A stretch of 64,000 nucleotides of DNA from Thinopyrum elongatum. Its lineage: Eukaryota; Streptophyta; Magnoliopsida; Poales; Poaceae. Made by a program: the position numbers and the translations under genes. Positions 37,274 to 48,285 of this stretch are shown here, piece by piece (the stretch's first letter is position 1; each line of letters opens with the position of its first letter). Under the pieces are notes generated by a model. It made no database searches. It was given only the letters and a program-made list of their open reading frames with translations, and had not been told where the DNA came from. The stretch is taken from positions 302,013,048 through 302,077,047 of the forward strand of contig CM022302.1 in NCBI GenBank assembly GCA_011799875.1, read 5' to 3'.

Positions 37274-39879
37274 TCAAGCTTTGGTTATAGGTACCCATTT
37301 TGCAATGGGTCCTAGATCGTTAGCAACAAGGGTCTTAGGAACCCAAATAGTCCAAGCATAATCATCATAGTTAGTGCCAACAAATTTTGCAAATGTATAC
37401 CCATCATCTCCTCTCATGAGGACATAAGATGGATTGTTCTTGCTGGCAAAATCCTTGGGAATGGCCTTGTCCCTAGTGACCTTGCCACTGCCAACAACCC
37501 CTTTTTCCTTCTCCTTCTCCTTGTTCCCTTCTTGCACAAACACTACCTTTTGGGGAGGAGGAGGAGTCGGACCGATCTTCTTCTTGTTGCTCTTCTTCTT
37601 GTTCTTACAATTCTTGGATGCGGGATCAAACCCAATTCCCTCCTTGGCAACACACTCCTTTTGGTTACTCAAGAGGTCATTAAGGGTTTTCTCCCCTTGA
37701 ATGCATGATACAAGCCCTTTCTCAAATTGGGCCTTCAACTTCTTATTCTCCTCTTGGAGCGAGGCGCAATCATGAACGAAGTTAGCCGTACAAGAATCAT
37801 CATTTAAATCCATATGAGGTATGGAAGTGAGTGCCTTAATGGTTGTAGCTTTAAGTTGAGCATAAGACTCGGTGAGGGCAATGAGGTCACCTTTGACAAC
37901 CTTGGAACTAGTCACAAGGAAGTCATGTTCCTCAACAAGTCTCGTGTGATCAACTAGAAGCTTTTCAACCCTAACATTAAGAGCATCTTTGTTCTCAAGA
38001 GCAAGTTGCAAAGCATCATTGGTTTTAACAAAGTCAATTTGATGAGCCGACAAGGCTTCCTCAAGTGATGCTCTCATGACACTCTCTTCATTTAGTTCGT
38101 GCTCGAGGACTTCGACTCTCTCTTTTTCCTCTATGAGGAGGTTTTCAACGTTCTCAATAAAGTCATCACGTTCGGCGAGTGACTTAAGGAGATTGCCAAA
38201 ATGAGCACGAGCTTCACCATGAAGATTTTCATGAAATCCATCAAGGATTCCTCATCATTATCCATGCCCTCGTCACACTCATCCTCCACTATCTCACATG
38301 AGACATTGGGAGTGTAGATGGCGAGTTTTTTAGATTTGGACTTTGTTTTTACCTCTTTGGCCATAAGACACCGATGAGTGAAAGGCTTGTCCTCGTTTGG
38401 AGAGTTGAAGAGGCCGGTGGTGGAGGAGGAGGTAGTGGCATGCATGGCAATGGCGGCCGTGCCCACTTGATCATCATCACCATCATCTTCATCTCCGGAC
38501 ATGTATTCTTCATGAACAAGAGCCTTGTCATCTTTCCTCTTTGCAAACTTGGTGAACTTCTTCTTCTTGAGCACAAGCTTCTCAGATTTGTCTTCATGTC
38601 TCTCATATGGACAATCATGCACAAAGTGTCTTGGGCTATCACAATTATAGCATTTCCTTCGTCCAAACGATCTTCCTTGAAGTTTCTTCCCTTTGTTTGC
38701 CATGGTCCCGGAGTACTTTTTGACTAAGAGAGCCAAGTCTTCCGCAAAGTCATTTGTCGGGCATGAGGTGTCAACATCTTCCTCACAAGGCTCTTCACTC
38801 ACTTCTACATCCCTTGTGGGTTGGCTAATCACTTTCTTGGCCTTCAAGGCAAGATGGGAGTTCTTGGTTGCTTGAGCAATTGCAAAGGTCTTCTTGGACT
38901 TGGTCTCCAAAAGAACATGAGTGGAGAAAGTGGAGACAACTTGAGCCGCGGTCAACTTGTGATAATCCGGACGTTGATGTATCATCATGACCATGGTATG
39001 TTCCATGAGAACCATAACATCTATGAACTTGTCCTTGACGAAATCATCATTTGTGCATGTGCACCCAAAGGTTCTCAAGTTGAGCACAAGGGACTTTAAC
39101 CTTCGGTAAACCTCTTCCGTGGACTCGCCCTCATTCCTCACAAAGAGATTGACTTCTTGGTTGAGCAAAGCCAATCGAGATCTTCGAATTGCTTCATCTC
39201 CTTCAAGAGCCTCCTCAAGGCAATCCTAGATTTCCTTGGCGGTCTTAAGGAGAGCAATGGAGTCACTAAAGTCTTCGGTCACCGTGGTGCGCAACATTTT
39301 GTGGGCGGTTGCATTAAGTTGATCATCAACCGCTTCTCTTGGAGTGAGATTCATTGGGTCCTTGGGGTTGAATCCATTGACCACAATCCACCAAAGTTGT
39401 GTTGAAGCACTGCGAATATGAGACTCCATATCTCTTCCATTTAGCGAACGCATTAGCTTTCAAAGGGGGCGGAGGCCCGACAGGATTAATGCGAGGATTT
39501 TGCAAGGGTTGCGGCGAGTAAAAGGGTTCCACGGCATTGTACTTGGGAACTTGATTACGAGCCGGAGATGCAAGAGGTTCCCTCGAGTCATCCGCATCAT
39601 GAATAGCATTTGGATCAAATGAGTTTGATGCGGATGTCGAGGGCTTTAAGCGAGCATCAATTTCCTCCTTGATCGAGGAATGAACTTCTTTCAACATAGC
39701 GGCTTTGAGGTCTGCAAACATTGAGAGAATATCGGTTGCGGTCAAGGGGGCACCCGGGTTAACGGGAGCGGCGGGAGCAATGACAGGAGCACCAAGTGCA
39801 TTGGGCACGGCGGGGGGGGTAGGTTTTCACCATCCTCCGCAACGGGTGCACCACCTCCCATATTTCCTAGATCGACCAT
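37274..39879 (-). pseudogene. E7 gag, several frameshifts
   Basis: The start is the ATG at 39879, about 50 bases inside the 5' LTR. A homopolymer of eight G (39812-39819) marks the first frame change. Pieces at 39808-39326, 39453-39226 and 39174-38131 carry the capsid-type region and a zinc knuckle (CYNCDSPRHFVHDC, the CX2CX4HX4C pattern). The piece at 38077-37274 (267 residues) has a heptad-rich coiled coil and then Lys-rich and Pro-rich stretches leading to the protease. The product is the structural protein of the particle and would also bind the RNA genome. Confidence 0.85.
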
Positions 39880-39916
39880 ATCCTCTAAGGTTGTAAAACC
39901 TTATATTAGAGCACGA

Positions 39917-39929
39917 GGCTCTGATACCA
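39917..39929 (-). other. E7 primer-binding site
   Basis: On the minus strand tggtatcagagcc lies two bases inside the 5' LTR, an initiator-Met-type site. Confidence 0.88.
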
Positions 39930-39931
39930 AT

Positions 39932-41194
39932 TGAAAGGATCGATACGGTCGACTAGAGGGGGGGTGAATAGGAGACTACAAATTTTAATCTTTCTTGTCA
40001 ATTTTAAGGTTTAGCGGATAAATAGGGTTCACTAGATATGCAACTAGGTGAACACAACCTATATGACAAGCAAGCTTAAAGCAAAGTATGCTAGGCAACA
40101 ATCTAATTAGCAAGCCAACAAGCATACAAGGGAAAGTAAAGTGCGGGAAAGGATTAACCACAAGTGAGGCGAGGACGCGGATTTTATCCCGAAGTTCACT
40201 CCTCCTTGGGAAAGAGCTACTCTCCGTTTAGAGCGGTGCCGGAGCCAAAGCTTGCGGAATGCCATGAAGGCTCACCGTAGTCTCTTTCGAGTCACCCCCA
40301 ACGGATGAGCCTTGAATCACTCGGGGTTGGTCTTGAAGGTGACCACCACACCTTTACAAACTTCTCCAGAGCACACCACAAGCAAGGAAGCTTCCGGAGG
40401 AACCTCTAACCGCCTAGGAGCCCAAGCTCCAAGAGTAACAAGTCAATGGGGAAGAAATGTTGTGGGGAATGCGATTTGGTTTGGTCAAGATGTAGATCGG
40501 GTCTTGCTCTCCTTATCCCCAAAGTTTCAACAAGTTTGGGTGGAGGGATTGAGAGTATTGAGCAAAATGGAGTGTAGCAATGGTGGAGCCCAATAAGACA
40601 TTAGGGTTAGGGATGGAGGTGGAAGAAGGGGGGCTTTTATAGAGTTCTTGCCCGGGTGGCCGTTTCTGCCCGTTGGACCCCGTGCGCATGGGCTAAGTCA
40701 GCCCCGTGCGCACGGGGTACTCAGAGACTTTCACACCACCCCGTGCGCACGGGGTACCCATGCGCACGGGGTACCCAGAGAGTTACGCAGTACCCCGTGC
40801 GCAGGGGGGTCCAAAGACCCCGTGCGCACGGGGTACCCAGTAACTTTCTGTTGCAAGCTCTCTGAGTACCACATGCACGCACACTATGGATTTAAGTGGT
40901 AGGAATGGGTAGGCTGGTGTATATGTTTCAGCGATGGCATTCCCACACAACACATATCCACACCGACCCCTCTTAATAGTGCGGTCTTTCCTATGACTCG
41001 AAATGAACCAAAAATAAAACCTTCGAATCACCGGAAGACCACGCCTTTGATCTTTTTGAATTGGGCGGTTGCACATCTCCATCAAAAGCACTATGGAACC
41101 AATATCCCGGGATAGACTTTAGCAACCGATATTAGTTCCACTAACCACATTGTCATCACACCAAAATATAGTTTAAGTGCCACTTGCACTTTCA
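39932..41194 (-). repeat. E7 5' LTR
   Basis: It matches 27706-28955. A TATA box (ctataaaag, minus strand) lies at 40634-40642. Confidence 0.93.
40678..40833 (-). repeat. Palindrome array upstream of the TATA box, E7 5' LTR
   Basis: Six copies are present; three are the exact palindrome CCCCGTGCGCACGGGG (40702-40717, 40739-40754, 40818-40833). It has one copy more than the 3' LTR (40757-40771) and begins 36 bases upstream of the TATA box. Confidence 0.87.
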
Positions 41195-41199
41195 CTTGG

Positions 41200-41852
41200 G
41201 GGGATGGAATACAAGAGCTCTGCTCTAGTTGCCAAATGAGGCGATCCTAGCTGCCCCAAAAAATCACCCCCTCTATCATGGCACCCTGTCCTATTCTTAT
41301 GCTACCTCTGGTCCTCTTCCCCGAAAACGCATGGTGGGAAGGGTTGCCACAATGGACAGTTCGAAGGGGGACAAGGTTGCAGCTTACTCTGACTAAAGGC
41401 GGTCTTCGCCTACAAAAGCCTCCTGCTGTGACGTCTCGATGAGCTTCGTGGTGACCTCCATCCTGGCATGCCCGTCGTCTTGGTCCTCTTGCACCGAACA
41501 AGTAACCTTTGGGGATTGCTTTGGGAACTGGCACGCTGTCCTTGCTCCATTAGCATGAAATAGGAAAGACTTCATATCCGCGCATGCTGGCATGGCTTCT
41601 GGCGTTGCTCGTCGTCGCGCATGTCACCCACGTGGAGACGTAGTACCGCGCGACCCGCCAAGCCGCTCCTGGCTTGTTCACCTCCGTGAGGGGCCTTGGG
41701 AGACCGCCTCGCGAGGAGGCCCACGAGGCCGCTGATGACGCTCCCTGACTCGTGCCTAGGGTCTTGCTCATGAAGTTCAGTAGTGGGCCATGACCCGCTC
41801 CCTGGCCCGCAGGCAGACGGGACTGGGTACCCCCAGTCCTACGGGCCCGCGG
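41200..41852 (-). repeat. E5 3' LTR, inner part
   Basis: It continues the LTR after E7 and matches the right LTR to about 50110. The last bases are decayed (cccgcgg for cccgaca). Confidence 0.85.
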
Positions 41853-42093
41853 CGCGCATGACTTTGCCTGCAAGGAGGGGCGAAACGGCATGGGCCCCAT
41901 CCGCCTGTGGGCCAGGTTCGATGCGTGGCGCACGATGGGACGTGGGGCGCCCCCACTTCTCCCATGACACCTCAGCAATCGTCCGAGCTGACATAAAACA
42001 TGCCCGCCCGTGGCGCGGGGCCATCATTGCATCCTTTGTGCAGCCGCCATCTTCTGAAGGCGAGGAGGCGTGGACCGGCCCTCCGCTGAATCG

Positions 42094-42103
42094 CTATATA
42101 AGG
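42094..42103 (+). promoter_or_regulatory. TATA box of the E5 antisense gene
   Basis: The sequence ctatataagg lies 82 bases before the ATG at 42176, followed by a pyrimidine-rich leader. It is on the strand opposite to E5 gag-pol. Confidence 0.65.
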
Positions 42104-42175
42104 GTGAGGGGGAGGACCCCTAGGCTCATCCTTCTTCTTTTGGCTCCTCCGTTCTCTCCCTCCATTGTCGTAGCC

Positions 42176-42934
42176 ATGGCGCCTACGAGGAGGTTCTCTG
42201 CTGCCGAGAAAGGGAAAGCAGCTATGGAGGAGGTAGAGCTGCTTAAGCCGGCGAGGGAAGAGGCCACCCTTGCATGTCCACCGCCTCGCTCGGGGCGCCT
42301 CCCTGCGGACGCTGGCGCCCTCCTGCGGCGGCCTACGCCGGCTCAGGCGGCCACGGAAGAGGCGTCGCCCACGGGCGGGGATGCGGAGGACAAGGGGGCC
42401 GCGGTCGAGGCGGTTGGGGTGGCGCGGCCGCCCTGCCGTCCCCTTCGTGGAGCCACTCCGCTGAGGCGGCCCATGAATTCATCGTGGGGATGCACCGCCA
42501 TCCCTGCACTGGCTCCGGCTCCCGGACTCTTCTACGGAGGAAATGGTAGACCGCGCACCCCTGGGCCTGTGGTTGCAGCACGACTACTGCAATGGCCCCT
42601 CCTGGTTGGCGACAGAGTTCTCTCCCACCGACTTCATGTTCTTGAAGCGAGGGTGGAAGCCGTTCTCCCTCGCCCGCAGCTTAAAGAAGGGGCACATCCT
42701 CCTCTTCAAGTACGATGGGGCCGCCTCGCTCTTCATGAAGATCTTCGGGGTCACCGGCTGCCGCTTGAAGTGCTGCATGGAGAGCGACGACAGCGACACC
42801 TCGGCGCGACAACGACGGTGACGTGCCCCCCTCCGACGGAAGAGGGAGCAGCGACGGCTCCCCCAGCGTTAAGAGTGAGGAGGAGGACTCCGGCTAGGGC
42901 GCATAGGGCACCCAAGCCGGCGCCCTGGGGATAG
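42176..42934 (+). pseudogene. E5 antisense gene with B3-like DNA-binding domain
   Basis: The chosen ATG has a good plant context (gccatggcg) and a TATA box and leader upstream. The first frame gives an Ala/Pro-rich N-terminus of about 100 residues (42176 to about 42470). A frameshift then moves reading to the frame of 42543-42821, where roughly residues 25-80 read GPSWLATEF, FLKRGWKPF, LKKGHILLFKYDG and FMKIFG. This pattern (GW..F followed by L..G..L.F.YDG and a hydrophobic strand) is that of the end of a plant B3 domain. It lies antisense between integrase and the 3' LTR. It may be a captured host gene or a lineage-specific element gene; this copy is broken by at least one frameshift. Confidence 0.6.
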
Positions 42935-44100
42935 TGGCCTCCGCCAGGAGCTTTTCTTTTGTTTTCTTCTTTTTCCTACACTGGAACGACGTGGGCCCCA
43001 CGGGGGCGTGTAAGGAACTATGACCCTCTGATCTTAAATTTGAAGCTTTTGTGATTTGAGGTCATCCCTAGTGTTCCTCGTTAGGCTTGCTCCTCCTCTT
43101 CATGATCACCTTAGTGCTCTGTGTCTTTATGGCCTGGCCCCGAACAGGCCTCAGCCGTCGTTGGTATGTCAGGTCACGATGCCTGGACACGGCCAGGAGG
43201 TGAGGGGCCTGAGGTCTGGTAAGAACTCCTGAGGCACGATGCTCAGGAAGCTTCCCCTTGATGCGCAAGCGGTTCATGCGGGAGAAGAGGCTTCCGCCTT
43301 AGGCGAGGTCGTGGAAAAACGAATGGCACCAAAGCCCATTGGATCGCGTTGGGCGGTTAACTTAGCTTTTCGGGGTGCGACATGAGGCAGCCGTGACTCA
43401 CGAGGAGTTCACGCGGTGTCAGGATGTGCCTCTCCAATTTTTCTTCTTTTACCTCGTCTTTCACCTGCATCGGATCAAAGCAAGTCCTGGGAGGAGTGCG
43501 TGAGAAACTGATGCCTTTTGCGCCTTAACTAACGCTTCTTTGGTTTAAAACGGAAGTTTCCTCCCGACGCTTCCTTGCGAGGCTTGCTCCTCTTTTTCTT
43601 GTTTGCCAAAATGCTCTACGTCATTAGGGCTCGGCCCTCTGGCGAGTCTCAATCGCCGCTGGTATGTCAGGTCGCGATGCCTGTGACAAGGCCAGGGGGT
43701 GAGGGGCACCGAGAGCCAGTGAGGGCTCCTGAGGAGCGACGCTTGTTAGGTACTTAGGCTTTAGACATCCCCTGCCGTGGTGCGTGCTCTGGGCCGTCTA
43801 TTGAGGCAACCATGCGTAAACGGCTATATCATGATACTATGGAGCACACCTGCCGGCCCGCTCATGAGCGTTTCGCGGGGAGAGAAGACACCAAGGGCCT
43901 TGGTGGGGTGGCGTGCGCGGGGGCACGCCCGCGAGCCAGAGCCCGGTTAGTTGGGTTTTTCAGCGCTGCTGGGACTGACCCGAGCACAGGCTCCGTGTCC
44001 TGGCCCTGCTCGTGAAAGGCTGAGGAGAGACGTCACGAGGGTGTGACGCATAATGAAAAAAATATAGCAAACAAACAAGAACTTCATTGAAGCGAGAGGC
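42935..44100 (+). repeat. E5 region between antisense gene and tandem repeats, with a degenerate duplication
   Basis: The segment near 43078-43300 is repeated imperfectly at about 43582-43770 (offset about 505 bases). Both copies have gcttgctcctc at the start, a central ggtatgtcaggtc-cgatgcctg and agg-ggtgaggggc. No coding signal is seen. It may include the 3' untranslated region of the antisense gene. Confidence 0.6.
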
Positions 44101-44176
44101 CAAATGCATTACATCGCATAGGAAAAAACAGTTTAAGGCTGGTGCAGCCTGGGGGCGACTTCAGTTTGCTGTTCTG

Positions 44177-44470
44177 CCAGCGCGGAGCCTGGGGCTTCCA
44201 CCAGGGTGTGGGTATGATCGCTGGCCGATCGTTCTACCAGCACGGAGCATGGGGCTACCACTTGGGCGTGGGAATGATGGCGGATCGATCGTTACGCCAG
44301 CGTGGAGCATGGGGCTTCCACTTGGGCATGGGCATGATCGCGGTTCGATCGTTCCACCAGCGCGGAGCATGGACCTTCCACTTGGGCATGGGCATGATCA
44401 CAGTTTGATAGTTCCGCCAGCACGGAGAAAGGGGCTTCCACTTGGGCATGGGCGGGAGCTCTCGTGAGAC
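44177..44470. repeat. Five-copy 60-base tandem repeat in E5
   Basis: Copies start at 44177, 44237, 44297, 44357 and 44417, an exact 60-base period with roughly 80-90% identity by eye. Because 60 is a multiple of three, frames on both strands stay open through it. It lies between integrase and the antisense gene. Confidence 0.9.
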
Positions 44471-44523
44471 TGTGAAACCAGCACACCAGGAGGCCCCAGG
44501 GCGTGTACAGCCCCACCTCATTC

Positions 44524-45966
44524 CTACATGAGAGGGTCACAGGTAGAACTTTCAGAGGTGTTGGATGTTCCAGGCGTTAAGCACATGGACTCCGTCCTCC
44601 GTCTCCAGGCGGGCGGCGCCTGTCCTGGAGACATGGGAGACCCTGAAAGGTCCTTCCCACATGGGTGAGAGCTTATGGATCCCCTGTCTGGATAGGATCT
44701 GATGGAGTATGACGTCCCCGATCTCGAGGGTTTGAGGGCAGATGTTGTAGCTGTGGTAGCAGTGCAAGGCCTGCTAATACCTCGCGGCGTGGAGGGCGGC
44801 CTGACGGCGAGCCTCCTCGAGGAGGAGCAGGTCGGCCTCCCGCGAGCCGTCCTGGCGTGCTTCATCAAACGCCAGGACTCGCGGGGAGCCATGCTTAAGC
44901 TCAGAGGGAAGGACCGCCTCAGCCGCGTAGACAAGGACGAAGGGGGTCTCACCAGTGGGCTTAGTTGCTGTCATGTGGATGGACCACAGCACTGACTGCA
45001 GCTCGGCGAGCCAGCCCTTGCCGCAGGCTTCAAGCTTCTTCTTGAAGCTCCTTGTCTTAAGGCTCTTGAGGACCTCAGCGTTTGCGTGCTCGGCCTGGCC
45101 ATTGCTCGGCGGGTGCGCCATGGAGGCGTAGCAGATCTGCGTACCAAGGTTAGCGCTGTAAGACTTGAAGAGGCCACTCGTAAACTAGGAGCCATTGTCG
45201 ATGATGATATGATTGGGGACATCGAATTGGCTCACGCGGCCCTTGATGAACTTGACAGTTGAGGCCGCTGGAATGGTGTGCACGGGTTCAACCTCCGCCC
45301 ACTTGGTGAACTTGTCAACGGCGACGTAGAGGTAGCAGTAGCCGCCAGCTGAGCGAGGAAAAGCCCCAATATGTCCAGCTCCCAGACCGTGAAAGGCCAC
45401 GAGAGCAGAATCGTCTGGAGCCCCTACGAGGGCTGGTGAATTTTCTTGGCGTGGAATTGACAGGCTTCGCAGGACCAGACTAGCTCGGTAGCCTCGCGGA
45501 GCGCGATGGGCCAATAGAATCCGCTGCGGAACACTTTACCTGTGAGGGTGCGCGATGAAGAGTGGTCTCCACAATCCCCTCCATGGATGTCGGCGAGCAG
45601 CTCGCGCCCTTGTTCCTCCGAGATGCACCACAATGAGACGCCGTTGGGGCGCCTGCGGTACAACTCACCATCTGGCAAGCAGTATGCGGTGACTTGCCGG
45701 ACGACATGCTCTGCTTCGAAATCCTCCGCAGGGAGGGTGCCGTGAAGCAGGTAAGACTTGAACTCCGTGACCCACCTGTCTTCTTGAGGCTCTAGCGCCA
45801 GCAGTAAGTGGGCTTCTAAGGCCGGGCCGCAATCTGGCACGCCCATGAGCGGCGCTTGTGGGGGCTCCTCGCAAAGCGGCGTCGCACTGATGACGGGCGG
45901 CACGGCCGATGGGCCGAGGAGCCTTTCTTCGAAGACGTCGGGACTCTGGGGCTCGCGACAAGACAC
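44524..45966 (-). pseudogene. E5 integrase
   Basis: The N-terminal HHCC zinc finger region is in the piece 45966-45424 (IHGGDC...H, CEACQ). In the catalytic core (45514-44774) the first Asp is readable only in a shifted frame near 45375. The second Asp (IIIDNGS) is followed at once by a stop codon (45185-45187), and the Glu lies 36 residues after it (NGQAEHAN), fitting D-x35-E. The C-terminal piece 44767-44552 ends VLNAWNIQHL, a common end of Tat-type pol. At least two frameshifts and one stop make it inactive. Confidence 0.85.
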
Positions 45967-46416
45967 TCACTTGGCGATGTCGTCGGCCTCCTTGTTGGCG
46001 CTGTGCGGGATATGCTGCAGCTCCAAGCCAAGGAAGCGCTTCTCAAGATTGCGCACCTCCTCCAGGTAGGCTGCCATATGCTCATCCTTGGGTTTGTACT
46101 TTTTGTTGGAGAAGTTGACGAGGAGCTGAGAGTCACCCTTGATGACAAGGCGCTTGACGCCGAGAGCGGAGGCGGCCTTGAGGCCGACGATGAGGCCTTC
46201 ATACTCTTTGATGTTGTTGGAGACCTTCTCACCGGGCCCGAAGCATAGTTGGACCGTGTAATAGAGTTTATCACCAGCCGGCGAAGTAAGAACGATTCCA
46301 GCCACCGCGCCCTGCCTGGAGAAAGCGCCGTCGAAGCACATGACCCAGCCGTTGGGCGCCTCATCCCAAGGCAAGAGGGACTTGTTCTCGCAAGGCTCTT
46401 CTTCGTATAGGTCCAT
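45967..46416 (-). pseudogene. E5 second (archaeal-type) RNase H-like domain
   Basis: This is an intact 149-residue piece of the polyprotein. The acidic residues expected of RNase H are all present: D in CFDGAFS, E in NNIKEYEG, D in IKGDSQL and D in KEADDIAK. It follows the ordinary RNase H/connection region and precedes integrase. A second RNase H of this kind is a known acquisition of the Tat lineage. Being a fragment of a broken pol, it is not expected to be made. Confidence 0.8.
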
Positions 46417-46419
46417 CCA

Positions 46420-48285
46420 TTATGCCACGAAGTCGGCCAGGGTCACGCCCTTAATGACCCTGGTGGTGCAAAACTCCAGCTGGAAGGCCTGCAGCTTCAT
46501 ATTCCACTCGGCGACTCTGGCGACAGTGTTGGGGCTGCGCATGACTTGCTCTAGGGGGTAGGCAGAAATAACCTTAATGGGGTGGCCTTGGAAGTAGTGT
46601 CGCAGCTTCTTGGAGGTGACGAGAAGCGCGAGGTGGAGCTTCTGCTGGATGGGGTAGCGCTCGCGCACGTCCCTCAGCACCGTGCTGACGAAATACATAG
46701 GGTGCTCGGCAAGGCATGTGACCGTGGTGTCTAGGTTGCTTTTGTCGAAAAACTCGAGGGGCGGCACCGCGGGGACCTCCGGGAGCGGGGTGCTAGGGCC
46801 CTCCCGAGGAGAGGCTGGTGCCTTCTGGGGTGAGCCCTCGACAGGCGCCGATAGGGCCCGGGCTGGCTCAGGTGACGTCTTCTCGAGGGCGGTGGGTTTT
46901 TTCTTGGCTCAGACTCTCTCCTCTCTTTCTGCCATGAGGGCCGTGCTGGCCGCCTGGGGGGGTGGCTGCCAAGTACAGCAGCAGGCGGTCGCGAGGGCGC
47001 GGCGTGACCATGATGGGCGGGCTCATGAGATACCTCTTGAGGTTTTCAAAGGCCACGTCCGGCTCGGGAGTCCATTCAAAGGGGCCAGGCCTTTTCATAA
47101 GCTTGAAGAATGGCAGGGCCCGCTCACCGAATTTGGATATGAAGCGCCCAGAGAAGCCAAGCACCCGGCCAACCACTGCATTTCCTTGAGGGTTCGGGGA
47201 GGGCGCATCCTATCGATGGCCTTGATCTTTTCTGGGATGGCCTCGATCCCGCGGTGGGAGACGAGGAAGCCAAGGAGCTTGCCCGAGGGGACTCCGAAGA
47301 TGCACTTGTCGGGGTTGAGCTTTAGGTTGACCTTGAGCAAATTGGCGAACATCTCTTCTAAATCTTTGATGAGTGTCTTGGCCTCGCGCGTCTTGACCAC
47401 AATGTCGTTGACGTAGGCCTATGCGTTCCTCCCTAGCTGGGGACCCAGCATGATGCACATTAGCCATTGAAAGGTGGCGCCGGCGCTCCTCAAGCCGAAT
47501 GGCATGCAAGTGTAGCAGAATACACCACAAGGGGAGAAGAAGGTCGTCTTCTCCATGTCCTTCGCCGCCATCTTGATCTGGTGGTAGCCTGAGAAGGCGT
47601 CCAGGAAGCATAGCAGGTCGCACTCGGCGGTGGAGTCCATGATCTGGTTGATGCGCGACAGTGGAAAGGGGTCCTGGGGACATGCCTTGTTGAGGCTCGT
47701 GAAGTCGAACCACATACGCTCCTTGCAGCCTTTCTTGGGGACAACGACACGGTTGGCGAGCCACTCCAGATGGCGCACCTCTCGGATGACTCCAACTTCT
47801 TGCAGCTTGTGCACCTCCTGGACGATGAAATCCTGCTTCTTCGGCGCGTGGTCCCGCACTTTTTGCTTAACTGGGCACGCATTGGGGCACACCGTTAAGT
47901 GGTGCTCGATTACCTCCCTCGGGACCCCGGATAGGTCGGACGCCTTCCACGTGAATACATCTGCGTTTGCCCGGAGGTAGGTGACCAGCACGCCGTCCTG
48001 CTCAAGGGGTAGACCTGCACCGATGGTGAACATGGGACCCGAGTCACTGCCGTCAACCGACCCCTTTTTGGTCTCTGCGTGGTCCTGGGAGATCAGTTGT
48101 TTCTTCCTCGCCGGTGCGGCCTCAGGAGGTGCGACCTCTCCCTTAGCAGCCGAGTGGGTGGTTGTCGCGGCCCTGTATGCGCGCCTGAGGGAGCCAACCG
48201 CGTCCCTCTCGTCACATGCGACAATGATGACACAGCCGCAGCCGGGCATCTTGACGACGTTATAGCCGGGGTGGGTTACCGCCAT
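46420..48285 (-). pseudogene. E5 reverse transcriptase and first RNase H
   Basis: The piece 48285-47419 has the protease-RT linker, then fingers and palm (VVVPKKG, FTSLNKACPQDPFPL, FLDAFSGYHQI, MPFGLRSAGATFQ). A stop (47419-47421) comes just before the active site, which reads YVND rather than YVDD (N codon at 47407-47409). The piece 47400-47095 is palm/thumb (DKCIFGV, GFLVSHRGIEA). The region 47090-46780 is frameshifted, and 46767-46420 is the RNase H/connection. Loss of a catalytic Asp alone would abolish polymerase activity. Confidence 0.87.

Larger units (their letters stand above)
27706..41194 (-). mobile_element. E7: SIRE/Maximus-like copia retrotransposon, 13.5 kb
   Basis: LTRs of about 1.25 kb flank gag, a copia-order pol (integrase before RT) and an extra ORF after pol. 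The TSD cttgg is exact (27701-27705 and 41195-41199). PBS and polypurine tract are clear. The polypurine tract aaaaagggggagat and the extra ORF after RNase H are SIRE-lineage traits. E8 is inserted in the extra ORF. Coding regions contain a handful of stops and frameshifts, and the integrase active site is mutated. Confidence 0.92.

Noticed and set aside
41783..42175. Upstream extension of the antisense frame
   Set aside because: It runs through the LTR end and TATA region; the ATG at 42176 after the leader is a better start.
44177..44470. Possible CRISPR-like array
   Set aside because: The whole 60-base unit repeats without unique spacers, inside a plant retrotransposon.
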